A stretch of 64,000 nt of DNA from Oscillospiraceae bacterium (GTDB lineage: Bacteria > Bacillota > Clostridia > Oscillospirales > Ruminococcaceae). Shown piece by piece: positions 38,126 through 45,696 of the stretch. The stretch spans positions 23,481 to 87,480 of the forward strand of contig JAGAJF010000068.1 of NCBI GenBank assembly GCA_017829005.1, in the 5' to 3' direction. The stretch's first letter is position 1. Every line of letters starts with the position of its first letter. Position numbers and translations under genes: made by a program. A model generated the notes under the pieces. It had not been told where the DNA came from and ran no database searches. It saw only the letters and a list, made by a program, of their open reading frames with translations.

Positions 38126-38602
38126 ATGGAGATAGGTCATTTTTATTTTCTGAAAGATGAGTATTTTGATGATTTTCCGGATAACGGTTTGATGTCAAAT
38201 CATGAGATAGTTGACGGAAACGCACATAACAGACCCTGTATCATCTGCATATTTGATGAACACACAAATACATATTGGGCAGTCCCGATCTCTTCAAAGG
38301 TTGACAAGTATAAAAGAATATATAAATCAAAAACTGAAAAATACGGCGTTTGCGATACCATAGCTTTCGGAAATGTTTTAGGAAGGGAAAAAGCTTTTTT
38401 AATTCAGAATATGTGTCCCATAACAGATAAATACGTAAAAAACGAGTATGTATATGATGGACATCCGGTCAAGATAGATAAAATTTCTGAAGCTGTGATT
38501 ATAAAAAAATCTAAAAAAGTCTTATCTCTTTTGAATCATAAAAATATCAATCTGATTTTTCCCGATGTGTTGAAAATACTGAAAGAGATAACAGGCGAAT
38601 AG
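38126..38602 (+). CDS. Type III toxin-antitoxin endoribonuclease toxin (ToxN/AbiQ superfamily, CptN/TenpN-like)
   Basis: The 158-residue protein has GHFYFLKDEYFDDF at the start, RPCIICIFDEHTNTYWAVPI and SSKVDKYKRIYKSKTEKYG in the core, and AFLIQNMCPITDKYV further on, the order seen in CptN/TenpN-type toxins. These RNases cut mRNA and their own antitoxin RNA and protect against phage or stabilise DNA. AAAGGATG lies upstream of the ATG. The gene follows antitoxin repeats and their terminator and ends at another terminator, forming a closed module. It is richer in A/T than its neighbours, suggesting transfer. Which subfamily it belongs to needs a profile search. Confidence 0.85.
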   Translation: MEIGHFYFLKDEYFDDFPDNGLMSNHEIVDGNAHNRPCIICIFDEHTNTYWAVPISSKVDKYKRIYKSKTEKYGVCDTIAFGNVLGREKAFLIQNMCPITDKYVKNEYVYDGHPVKIDKISEAVIIKKSKKVLSLLNHKNINLIFPDVLKILKEITGE

Positions 38603-38606
38603 TAGG

Positions 38607-38635
38607 AGCGGCTGATAATTTAGCCGCTTTTTGTA
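38607..38635 (+). terminator. Terminator after the toxin gene
   Basis: AGCGGCT and AGCCGCT form a 7-bp stem followed by TTTTTG. Confidence 0.8.
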
Positions 38636-38772
38636 TAATTTAATAAAATTATACTATGTGTATTTAATTTATACAATCCGTAAAATTACAAATCAGTTAC
38701 ACAAAAAGTTAAATTAGTTACAATGTAGTAACAACGTACAAATCAAAGGTTACAAAATCGTTACAATGCCTA
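38636..38772. other. Gap with repeated GTTACAA words
   Basis: No gene. GTTACA(A/C) occurs at least four times (in 38695-38765, for example GGTTACAAAATCGTTACAAT), the same word that recurs in the putative oriC. Confidence 0.45.
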
Positions 38773-38801
38773 TTGAAATTGATATCATTTTGTAATATAA
38801 T
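38773..38801 (+). promoter_or_regulatory. Promoter of the first TGN-signal protein gene
   Basis: TTGAAA (38773-38778), 17 bp, TATAAT (38796-38801), inside a TATAATATAATATAATA run. Confidence 0.7.
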
Positions 38802-38870
38802 ATAATATAATAAATAGAAGTCTTATGACGATAAAACGTAAATTAAAGAAATAAAAAGGAGACGATGAGA

Positions 38871-39761
38871 ATGAAAAAAACAAAGCTTCTTACCGCAGGC
38901 ATTATGGCGCTTTCCGCTGTTACGGCAGTGAGCGCAGGGGCATATGCAGCAGACGTGGTGGATTTTGAGGACGGCAAATACTCTTTTGTAAGTATGAAGA
39001 CCGATGACGGCGGAGACCCTTCCACCCTTTCGGTGGTGGATTTCGGCGGCTCAAAGCAGCTCAAGGTGGATGTTACCGACTGCGCAAACGTGCCTAAGGT
39101 GTATTTTGACCTTAACTCTATGCTTGATCCCGATGATTTTGACAAGGTAAAAACCATTGAAATGGACGTTACCTTCGAGTCCAAGGACGGAACCACTCCT
39201 CCGGGCTGGGCAGGCGGCGCTATAGGTACTCAGGGCGGCGAGGCAAAGACTCCCGGCTGGGCTCAGACTGCCTGGGAATGCGGCGAATATGACAAGGCGG
39301 TTTCCAATCCTGTTACTATCCAGAGAAAGTTCCTTCTCTATTCCGAGAGACTGGTAAACGGCACTGAGGGCACTCATATGATACTTATGAGATGGGGCTC
39401 AGAGGTGGATTACAATATGTACGTGGACAATATAAAGTTTCTTGACGCTGACGGCAAGGCTATTCCTCTTGAAATAAAGGCTTCCGCTGCTCCTGTTCAG
39501 ACAACGGCTGCTCCCGAAGAGACTGAACCCGAGACTGAGCCTGAGGAAATCCCCGAGGAAACAACGGCTCCCGCTGAGACAGAGGCTGTCCCTGAAGAGA
39601 CCGAAGCACCCGAGACAACTTCTGCCTCCGAGGAAACAGACCCCGAAAGCGATAACGAGACCACATCTTCCACCACAGGAAACTTTTCTGCATTTGCAGC
39701 GGCAAGCGCTGTTGTTCTTTCGGGCTATGCTGTAGCAATGACACGAAGAAAGAAAAAGTGA
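38871..39761 (+). CDS. Secreted surface protein with TGN-type C-terminal signal (1 of 4)
   Basis: The protein has a signal peptide (MKKTKLLTAGIMALSAVTAV, cut near AYA-ADV), a beta-rich module of about 170 residues with many Trp/Tyr/Gly that resembles carbohydrate-binding folds, a long Thr/Pro/Glu linker (ETEPETEPEEIPEETTAPAE) and a C-terminus SSTTGN, hydrophobic stretch, RRKKK. That end looks like a sortase-type signal with TGN instead of a standard LPXTG. The ATG at 38871 fits AAGGAG; one at 38865 is too close to it. It heads a row of four genes sharing this plan. Confidence 0.78.
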   Translation: MKKTKLLTAGIMALSAVTAVSAGAYAADVVDFEDGKYSFVSMKTDDGGDPSTLSVVDFGGSKQLKVDVTDCANVPKVYFDLNSMLDPDDFDKVKTIEMDVTFESKDGTTPPGWAGGAIGTQGGEAKTPGWAQTAWECGEYDKAVSNPVTIQRKFLLYSERLVNGTEGTHMILMRWGSEVDYNMYVDNIKFLDADGKAIPLEIKASAAPVQTTAAPEETEPETEPEEIPEETTAPAETEAVPEETEAPETTSASEETDPESDNETTSSTTGNFSAFAAASAVVLSGYAVAMTRRKKK

Positions 39762-39822
39762 TTTTGTGCAGCTTTGTAAAAAATTCACAAAGTGTGTGCA
39801 GCATTATTGTTTAAAAAACAAA

Positions 39823-39851
39823 TTGCAACTTTTACAAGTAAATGCTATAAT
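39823..39851 (+). promoter_or_regulatory. Promoter of the second TGN-signal protein gene
   Basis: TTGCAA (39823-39828), 17 bp, TATAAT (39846-39851). Confidence 0.65.
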
Positions 39852-39922
39852 ATACCTATAATTTGCGTAACTATATTCAAGAGACAATATAAGCGCGATT
39901 AAAATATGGAGGAGATATAATT

Positions 39923-40696
39923 ATGAAAAAGCATCTTTCAAGCCTTGCTGCAGTGGCAGCAGCCGCAGCTCTCTGCGCAACAGTTTCCGCTACAGCTTCC
40001 GCAGCTGACTGGTCTCAGACCGGCTATGCAGATGACGATCCCGCTACAGTAAATATCATTTCTACATCTGCTGACGGCGTTGTTTTCACACAGACAACTG
40101 ACGGCGTTGCAGCAAAGGCTCGTATTACACTCGACCAGATTCTTGCTGATCCCGCTGATGTTTCCAAGGTATATTCCGGTTCCTGGACTATCGTTTACCA
40201 CGGTCTCGCAGGCTCTGATATCCAGGGCGTAGGCGGCGGCTGCTATGCAGCTACCTGCAACTCCGCTACATACTGGATTAGCCCTGAGTTCAACGAGGAC
40301 GGTACAGTTACTTGGGAAGACGAGGTTGTTGTTGAGGATTCCTTCAAGTGGCTTCTTCCTTCTCAGGTTCCCGAGGATGCTTCTCAGGCTGAATTCGTAT
40401 TCATGGACTGGGCAAATGCTAACCTCGTTTCCAACAACGTAACCATCGAGCTGAAGGATTTCAAGATCTTCGATAAGGAAGGCAACGAGATCGCTCAGAA
40501 GGCATACAGCGGCGCAGCAGCAGAAGAAGCTCCCGCAGAAGAAGCTCCTGCAGAGGAAGCACCCGCTGAGACTGAGGCAGCTCCCGCAGCTGATACAACT
40601 ACTCCCGTTGCTGCAACAGGCAACACTGCAGCAGCTTCCATCGCAGCAGTTATGGCAGTAGCAGGCGCAGCAGCTCTTATTTCCAAGAGAAAGTAA
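39923..40696 (+). CDS. Secreted surface protein with TGN-type C-terminal signal (2 of 4)
   Basis: The 257-residue protein has a signal peptide (MKKHLSSLAAVAAAAALCAT, cut near ASA-ADW), one beta-rich module of about 155 residues (GSWTIVYHGLAGSDIQGVGG; ITIE-like strands), an EEAPAEEAPAEEAP linker and the end VAATGNTAAASIAAVMAVAG, followed by ISKRK. The binding target is not evident; the module looks like a jelly-roll. GGAGGAG precedes the ATG, and codon use is strongly biased, hinting at high expression. Confidence 0.78.
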   Translation: MKKHLSSLAAVAAAAALCATVSATASAADWSQTGYADDDPATVNIISTSADGVVFTQTTDGVAAKARITLDQILADPADVSKVYSGSWTIVYHGLAGSDIQGVGGGCYAATCNSATYWISPEFNEDGTVTWEDEVVVEDSFKWLLPSQVPEDASQAEFVFMDWANANLVSNNVTIELKDFKIFDKEGNEIAQKAYSGAAAEEAPAEEAPAEEAPAETEAAPAADTTTPVAATGNTAAASIAAVMAVAGAAALISKRK

Positions 40697-40718
40697 TTTT
40701 ATTACAAAGTGAATATTT

Positions 40719-40757
40719 ATGCAGAGAATTATCCTTACTTTAGGAGGTTCTCTGCAT
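40719..40757 (+). terminator. Hairpin between TGN genes 2 and 3
   Basis: ATGCAGAGAA and TTCTCTGCAT form a 10-bp stem with a 19-base loop. It has no strong T-run and may be a processing or attenuation site, since no clear promoter precedes gene 3. Confidence 0.55.
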
Positions 40758-40798
40758 AATTCTGTTTATTTACAGAATAATGAAAGGAAGTTTTCACA

Positions 40799-42049
40799 AT
40801 GAATTTTAAGAAAATCGTAGCAACATTTGCAGCTGCAGCTCTTTCCGTTTCGGCTCTTTCCGTTTCGGCAATGGCTCTTTCTACCAAGGATTACCTCAAG
40901 GACGGCGTTGTATACATTAACGCTGATAAGCCCGAGGATCCTACCTGGGCAATCGACGCAGGCGTTGCTCAGACAGATGTTTACGGCGTAACATTCTATG
41001 TAACCTTCGAGGGCAATGATGAATGGTACGGCGGCGGAATTGGTGCTAACTCCAACTCCACAGGCTGGAAGTCCATTGAGTGGGGCACCAACTCCAAGGA
41101 GATCACCGCTGACGTTGAGAACAACACTATTACATGGCTTTCCGATGCTCCTATCTTCAAGGAGACCGATGAGTACGCTCAGCTCTGGCTCCAGACATGG
41201 TCAGGTAAGGTTACTGTTAACGGCGCTGACGTTCTCGGTAAGGACGGCGTGATCCTTTCTACAGATGACGCTCCTGCAGAGACAGAGGTTCCCGCTGAGG
41301 AGACTGAAGCTGAAACAGAAGCTCCCGCTGAGGAGACTGAGGCTGAAACAGAAGCTCCCGCTGAGGAGACTGAAGCTGAAACAGAGGCTCCCGCTGAGGA
41401 GACTGAGGCTGCTCCCGCTGAGGACAATGCAGCAGCAATTGATTACTCCGCTCTCACAGGCGATGTTATCTCTGATACAGAAGCAACATCCGGCGGCGCT
41501 TGGGGACAGGCTATCACTCTTACTACCGTAAAGAATGAAAACGGCGTATTCGATCCCGCTGTTCTCACTCCCGACAAGGCTGTAGTAGTTTACTACAAGG
41601 CTGATACAGCTCCCGAGGTTGTTCTCCAGTCCTGGAGCGGCGGCGAAGGCTGGGCAAAGGTTCCTGCAAACGAGGAATTCTCCACTGACGGCGTTGCAGT
41701 ATTCACATACGATTATATGACCGCTATGTACCAGAGCGAGGACTTTGTTTCCACTCTCGATGCATTCATCGTTGGCGACACAGGCTCCGAGCTTACAGTT
41801 TCCAAGGTAATTCTCGTTGACGCAGCTTCCCTCACAGCAGGCGCTGAGTCTGATGAAGAGGTTATCGAGGACGAGGCTCCCGCTGATGTAGAGGTTGTAG
41901 AAGAGGCTCCCGTTGAGGAAGTTGTAACTGAAGCTCCCGCAGCTGATACAACAACTCCCGTTGCTTCTACAGGCAACACAGCAGCAGCTTCCATTGCAGC
42001 AGTTATGGCTCTCGCAGGCGCAGCTGCTCTCATTTCCAAGAGAAAGTAA
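40799..42049 (+). CDS. Secreted two-module surface protein with TGN-type C-terminal signal (3 of 4)
   Basis: The 416-residue protein has a signal peptide (MNFKKIVATFAAAALSVSAL, cut near AMA-LST), module 1 (about 28-155, WYGGGIGANSNSTGWKSIEW), a linker made of four 11-residue EAPAEETEAET units, module 2 (about 215-350, with VVLQSWSGGEGWAKVP, like carbohydrate-binding modules of Ruminococcus enzymes), an acidic stretch and VASTGNTAAASIAAVMALAG with ISKRK at the end. It probably displays two glycan-binding modules; that role is inferred. Confidence 0.78.
   Translation: MNFKKIVATFAAAALSVSALSVSAMALSTKDYLKDGVVYINADKPEDPTWAIDAGVAQTDVYGVTFYVTFEGNDEWYGGGIGANSNSTGWKSIEWGTNSKEITADVENNTITWLSDAPIFKETDEYAQLWLQTWSGKVTVNGADVLGKDGVILSTDDAPAETEVPAEETEAETEAPAEETEAETEAPAEETEAETEAPAEETEAAPAEDNAAAIDYSALTGDVISDTEATSGGAWGQAITLTTVKNENGVFDPAVLTPDKAVVVYYKADTAPEVVLQSWSGGEGWAKVPANEEFSTDGVAVFTYDYMTAMYQSEDFVSTLDAFIVGDTGSELTVSKVILVDAASLTAGAESDEEVIEDEAPADVEVVEEAPVEEVVTEAPAADTTTPVASTGNTAAASIAAVMALAGAAALISKRK
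41288..41407 (+). repeat. 33-bp tandem repeat encoding the EAPAEETEAET linker
   Basis: Units at 41288-41320, 41321-41353 and 41354-41386, plus 21 bases of a fourth, are nearly identical. Unit length is a multiple of three, so copy number can change without frameshift. Confidence 0.85.
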
Positions 42050-42067
42050 TCTCAAAGAAGTAAATTT

Positions 42068-42101
42068 AAAAGCCGTTTTCTTCGTGAAAGCGGCTTTTTT
42101 G
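42068..42101 (+). terminator. Terminator after TGN gene 3
   Basis: AAAGCCG and CGGCTTT flank a loop with an inner stem; a T-run follows. Confidence 0.8.
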
Positions 42102-42157
42102 TTTATATATGTTAATAATGCAAGATTATCCTTTTGATTATTTGTGTAATATTTACA

Positions 42158-42186
42158 TTGAAATGCGTACTTAATAATGATATAAT
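42158..42186 (+). promoter_or_regulatory. Promoter of the fourth TGN-signal protein gene
   Basis: TTGAAA (42158-42163), 17 bp, TATAAT (42181-42186). Confidence 0.75.
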
Positions 42187-42237
42187 TAGACTACAAATAA
42201 ATTTTGGCTAAGTAATATGCCAAGGAGGAGAATTAAA

Positions 42238-43107
42238 ATGAAATTAAAGAAAATGTTGGCAGGCTTTGTGGCTGCTGCAATGGCAGTTACAACAATGGCT
42301 GTAAGCGCATTCGCAACAAACGTAGCAATGGATGCAGAGTATCCCGGTGCTTGGGGCTGCAGCGCAGCTATCCCCAAGGCTGATCTTGAGGCAATCGGCG
42401 GAGATGTTAAGGTTACTCTTAATGTTACTCCTAAGGTTCTCGTAAAGGATCAGGCTGTTCTCAAGCCCATCACCGTAGGCGACAGCTGGATCCCAGTTGA
42501 GACCGGTCTTACAAGTAATACTGAGGTTCGTAAGCCCGATGGATTTATCGTTATCAAGAAGAGTGCAACAACAGTATCTTTCGTAATTGATACTGACGCT
42601 ATCGCTTCTCTCACCGACAACGGTCTCCAGTTCCAGGTTTACAACGTAACAATCAACTCCGCTGATCTCGAGGCAGGTTCTCCCGAGGCTGACTTCAGAC
42701 CTATCGATGACAAGTTCGCTAAGGACTACACAAACGAGGATAAGACTTATGAAGAGCTTTATCCCGATTCCGAAGTTGCTGAGGAAGAGGCTCCCGCTGA
42801 GGAAGCTGCTGAGGAAGAGGCTCCTGCTGAGGAAGCTGCTGAGGAAGAGGCTCCTGCTGAGGAAGCTGCTGAGGAAGAGGCTCCTGCTGAGGAAGAGGCT
42901 GTAGAAGAGACAGCTGAAGAGGCTGAGGAAGTTGAAGAGGCTGTTGAAGAGGTTGCCGAGACTGAGGCTGCTCCTGCTGAGACCGAAGTTGCTCCCGCTG
43001 CTGATACTACAACAGCTCCCGCTGTTACAGGCAACACCGCTGCTGCTGCAATCGCAGTTGTAATGGTTGCTGCAGGTGCTGCTGCTCTCGTTTCCAAGAG
43101 AAAGTAA
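42238..43107 (+). CDS. Secreted surface protein with TGN-type C-terminal signal (4 of 4)
   Basis: The 289-residue protein starts MKLKKMLAGFVAAAMAVTTM (AAGGAGGAG upstream of 42238), has a signal peptide cut near AFA-TNV, a beta-rich module of about 150 residues (YPGAWGCSAAIPKADLEA), a long linker of 10-residue EEEAPAEEAA units, and ends PAVTGNTAAAAIAVVMVAAG followed by VSKRK. It lies last in the row of four and shares plan and C-terminal signal with proteins 2 and 3, less with protein 1. Confidence 0.78.
   Translation: MKLKKMLAGFVAAAMAVTTMAVSAFATNVAMDAEYPGAWGCSAAIPKADLEAIGGDVKVTLNVTPKVLVKDQAVLKPITVGDSWIPVETGLTSNTEVRKPDGFIVIKKSATTVSFVIDTDAIASLTDNGLQFQVYNVTINSADLEAGSPEADFRPIDDKFAKDYTNEDKTYEELYPDSEVAEEEAPAEEAAEEEAPAEEAAEEEAPAEEAAEEEAPAEEEAVEETAEEAEEVEEAVEEVAETEAAPAETEVAPAADTTTAPAVTGNTAAAAIAVVMVAAGAAALVSKRK
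42781..42897 (+). repeat. 30-bp tandem repeat encoding the EEEAPAEEAA linker
   Basis: Near-identical 30-bp units start at 42781, 42811, 42841 and 42871. Confidence 0.85.
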
Positions 43108-43127
43108 TCAGTACATAAAGCAAATAC

Positions 43128-43160
43128 AGAGACGCTGTGAATGCACGGCGTCTCTTTTTT
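43128..43160 (+). terminator. Terminator after TGN gene 4
   Basis: AGAGACGC and GCGTCTCT form an 8-bp stem followed by a T-run. Confidence 0.85.
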
Positions 43161-43233
43161 TGTCATATAGGTAGATTTTTTTGTAAAAGTATGATATAAT
43201 TAAGTAAACTCCCTGGAAAGGAAGGGCGCCAAA

Positions 43234-43455
43234 TTGGAAAACAGACTTGAAGCCTTTGAGGAAATGCTTTCGGCGGTGATACGAAAATACAGCGATACCT
43301 CCGAAAAGCTTGATGCTCTGAAAGCTCAGGGAAAAAACAAGACTGCCGCATTCCGTGAGCTTCTGGGAGACAAGCTTACCTGCCGCTATATACTGTCACT
43401 TTATGAGCAGTATGGGCTTATCGAAAAGAATACTTTTAAGGAGAGGTCGAAATGA
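43234..43455 (+). CDS. Small helical protein coupled to the TGN peptide
   Basis: The 73-residue protein, from a TTG with GGAAAGGAAGGG upstream, is helical and charged (NRLEAFEEMLSAVIRKYSDT; KTAAFRELLGDKLTCRYILS). It has no signal peptide or membrane span and I do not recognise a family. Its stop overlaps the start of a 47-aa membrane peptide (ATGA at 43452-43455), so the pair is translated together. Confidence 0.65.
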   Translation: MENRLEAFEEMLSAVIRKYSDTSEKLDALKAQGKNKTAAFRELLGDKLTCRYILSLYEQYGLIEKNTFKERSK

Positions 43456-43595
43456 ACTTTATTTATCCCTTGATGTCACAGGTTCCCGCCACAGGCAATG
43501 TGGAACAGAAAACCTATATCATCGTCCTTGTTATAGCGGCGGTGCTTATTCTGGGTGCTGTTATTGCAGGAATTTTCACTAAGAAGAAAAAGTAA
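43452..43595 (+). CDS. 47-aa membrane peptide with a TGN-type signal
   Basis: The reading frame gives MNFIYPLMSQVPATGNVEQK, then one hydrophobic span (YIIVLVIAAVLILGAVIAGI) and the basic tail FTKKKK. VPATGN followed by hydrophobic and lysine-rich parts has the same order as the ends of the four proteins upstream and is close to an LPXTG signal, yet almost no mature protein precedes it. It overlaps the previous stop by 4 bases. It may be a stand-alone sorting-signal peptide or a small membrane protein. Confidence 0.65.
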   Translation: MNFIYPLMSQVPATGNVEQKTYIIVLVIAAVLILGAVIAGIFTKKKK

Positions 43596-43605
43596 TAAAA
43601 TATTA

Positions 43606-43634
43606 TTGCATTTTATCAAAATATATGATACAAT
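43606..43634 (+). promoter_or_regulatory. Promoter of the SPFH/zinc-ribbon gene
   Basis: TTGCAT (43606-43611), 17 bp, TACAAT (43629-43634). Confidence 0.6.
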
Positions 43635-43701
43635 ACTATTAACAATTCTGCGGCAGAACAAAATTCTGCCATAGTGCAGAGAAAAAACGGAGGTATTTAT
43701 T

Positions 43702-44970
43702 ATGGGACTTATCACAGCAGCAGTATCATCAATTTCAGGCTCTCTGGCAGACTCGTGGAAGGAAGTCATTGAGCCTGAGGATATGACCGACAGCACCCTG
43801 CTTGTAAAGGGTGTGCCTATCAAAAAAGGCTCCAACAAACGAGGAACGGATAATGTTGTCTCCAACGGCTCAATAATCCACGTTTTCCCCAATACCCTTA
43901 TGCTCCTTATAGACGGCGGCAAGATCGTTGACTACAGCGCACAGGAGGGCTATTATGAGGTAAATAACTCCTCCTCCCCTTCCCTCTTCAACGGCGAGCT
44001 GAGCGAGACCCTCAAGGATACATGGGAGCGCTTTAAATTCGGCGGCGCACCCTCTCAGAGACAGTATGTCTACTACATAAATACAGCAGAGATCAAGGGC
44101 ATAAAGTTCGGCACACGTCAGCCTGTAAACTATTTCGACAATTTCTATAATGCAGAGCTGTTCCTCAGGGCACACGGCTCCTATTCCATAAAGATAACCG
44201 ACCCCATCAAGTTCTTTACCGAGTTTGCTCCCAAGGGTACTGACAGGATAGAGATAAAGGACCTCTCCGAGCAGCTTTTCAACGAGTTTATGGACGCTCT
44301 CCAGTCCGCTATCAACCAGATGTCCGTTGACGGAGTAAGAATTTCCGCGATCACATCAAAATCAAGAGAGCTTTCCAAGTATATGTCGAAAACTCTTGAT
44401 GAAGACTGGACAGAGCTTCGCGGAATAGAGGTATGCTCCGTAGGTATTGCAAGCATTTCCTATGATGATGAATCCAAGGCTCTTATCAATATGAGAAACA
44501 AGGGCGCAATGATGTCCGACCCCACCATCAGAGAGGGATTTGTTCAGTCCTCCGTTGCACAGGGTCTCCAGAGTGCGGGCTCCAACACCTCGGGTGCAGG
44601 CAATGCGTTTATGGCAATGAATATGGGAATGGGCGGAGCAGGCGGATTTATGAACGCCGCTTCCCAGGCAAATGCCGCTCAGATGCAGATGCAGGCACAG
44701 CAAGCGGCTGCACAGCAGCAGGCACAACAGGCTGCGGCAAACACATGGAAATGCTCCTGCGGCGCTGAGAACACAGGTAATTTCTGCAATAACTGCGGCT
44801 CCAAGAAGCCCGCACCCGCAGGCGAATGGACCTGTTCCTGCGGCACAAAGAACACAGGCAAATTCTGCGGAAACTGCGGAGCAAAAAATCCCAACGAGGA
44901 ATGGACCTGCTCCTGCGGTGCAGTGAACAAGGGCAATTTCTGCAATAACTGCGGTTCCAAGAGACCGTAA
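43702..44970 (+). CDS. SPFH-domain protein with three C-terminal zinc ribbons (YdjI-like)
   Basis: The 422-residue protein has an SPFH/band-7-like domain (about 20-270, with TDRIEIKDLSEQLFNEFMDA), a Met/Gly and Gln/Ala-rich linker (about 300-350) and three zinc ribbons of the form WxCSCGxxNxGxFCxNCGxK at about 351, 376 and 401. YdjI-type proteins form membrane-linked assemblies with phage-shock-like partners. There is no membrane span. Which metal-binding function the three ribbons serve is unknown. GGAGG precedes the ATG. Confidence 0.85.
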   Translation: MGLITAAVSSISGSLADSWKEVIEPEDMTDSTLLVKGVPIKKGSNKRGTDNVVSNGSIIHVFPNTLMLLIDGGKIVDYSAQEGYYEVNNSSSPSLFNGELSETLKDTWERFKFGGAPSQRQYVYYINTAEIKGIKFGTRQPVNYFDNFYNAELFLRAHGSYSIKITDPIKFFTEFAPKGTDRIEIKDLSEQLFNEFMDALQSAINQMSVDGVRISAITSKSRELSKYMSKTLDEDWTELRGIEVCSVGIASISYDDESKALINMRNKGAMMSDPTIREGFVQSSVAQGLQSAGSNTSGAGNAFMAMNMGMGGAGGFMNAASQANAAQMQMQAQQAAAQQQAQQAAANTWKCSCGAENTGNFCNNCGSKKPAPAGEWTCSCGTKNTGKFCGNCGAKNPNEEWTCSCGAVNKGNFCNNCGSKRP

Positions 44971-45076
44971 GCGGGTGACGACCCGCGGCGAGGTCGCGCT
45001 GTGAATTTGTATAGGTCGGCAGTTTTGTCTCCGCGCTGACAGAGTTTGCATTTTTCCCGCATTGATAGATTTTGCG
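44971..45076 (+). repeat. Hairpin repeat, copy D, without parS
   Basis: GCGGGTGACGACCCGC hairpin, then GGCGAGGTCGCGCTGT, a spacer and TCTCCGCGCTGACAGAG, as in copy A, but with no parS at either end and 40 kb from the others. Confidence 0.5.
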
Positions 45077-45160
45077 TGAGTTTGACAGATCCGTAATTAT
45101 CGGCTATACAAATTTCTTTTATTTGCCAAACTTCTTCAAATTAAAAAAGGAGCGGTCATT

Positions 45161-45643
45161 ATGCAGGGAAGCTTTACTTACAAGAACAAGCCTCTGATGT
45201 ATCTGACCGCTCTTTTGTTTATTGCAGCTGCTTTCGCATGGATCTACAGTTCTAAAAGTATTGACATTTTAATCGGATCATTTTTATTATACCTTTTTTT
45301 AGAATTATATTTTATGAATCTGAGAGGGAATTTCAAAGCCACAAGCACAGGTGTTGTGTTCAGATTTGCTTTTTCCTCCCGTAGTATCCCCTTTTCCGAA
45401 ATTGAGTATGCCGACTGTGAGGTAAAGCAGAGCGTGCTTTGGAGAGGAATGTCGGTAAGCTATCGTGCAGAACTTATTATCAAGACTAAATCAGAGGTCT
45501 TTACCGTAGATGACGCTTTTGAGGTCAGCACGGACGATGTTCTCAATAACAGAAAGGCTTATGAGGAAAAGCTTGCCGCCCATCAGTTCACAAGGCTTGC
45601 GGAATATATCAATTCGCACATACATATAAATAAAATGGTCTGA
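45161..45643 (+). CDS. Membrane protein with PH-like domain
   Basis: The 160-residue protein has two membrane spans (about 12-29 and 33-50, LMYLTALLFIAAAFAWIY) followed by a beta-rich domain (FKATSTGVVFRFAFSSRSIP; FSEIEYADCEV) like bacterial PH domains. The function is unknown. AAAGGAGCGG lies ahead of the ATG. The stop codon lies inside the following terminator stem. Confidence 0.7.
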   Translation: MQGSFTYKNKPLMYLTALLFIAAAFAWIYSSKSIDILIGSFLLYLFLELYFMNLRGNFKATSTGVVFRFAFSSRSIPFSEIEYADCEVKQSVLWRGMSVSYRAELIIKTKSEVFTVDDAFEVSTDDVLNNRKAYEEKLAAHQFTRLAEYINSHIHINKMV

Positions 45644-45666
45644 TGCAGTGCTGCAGCAGACCATTT
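45633..45666. terminator. Hairpin at the end of the PH-like gene
   Basis: AAATGGTCTG and CAGACCATTT form a 10-bp stem; the convergent lipoprotein gene ends 31 bases on. Confidence 0.7.
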
Positions 45667-45696
45667 GTTATTACCTAAATTAAAATAAATCAGCGG

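Noticed and set aside
41201-42055. Antisense 284-aa frame opposite TGN gene 3
   Set aside because: It is Ser/Cys-rich low complexity produced by the complement of the GCT/GAG repeat; no start signal.
44971-45076. parS site in repeat copy D
   Set aside because: The hairpin and GCGAGGTCGC block are present but no CACGTG core.
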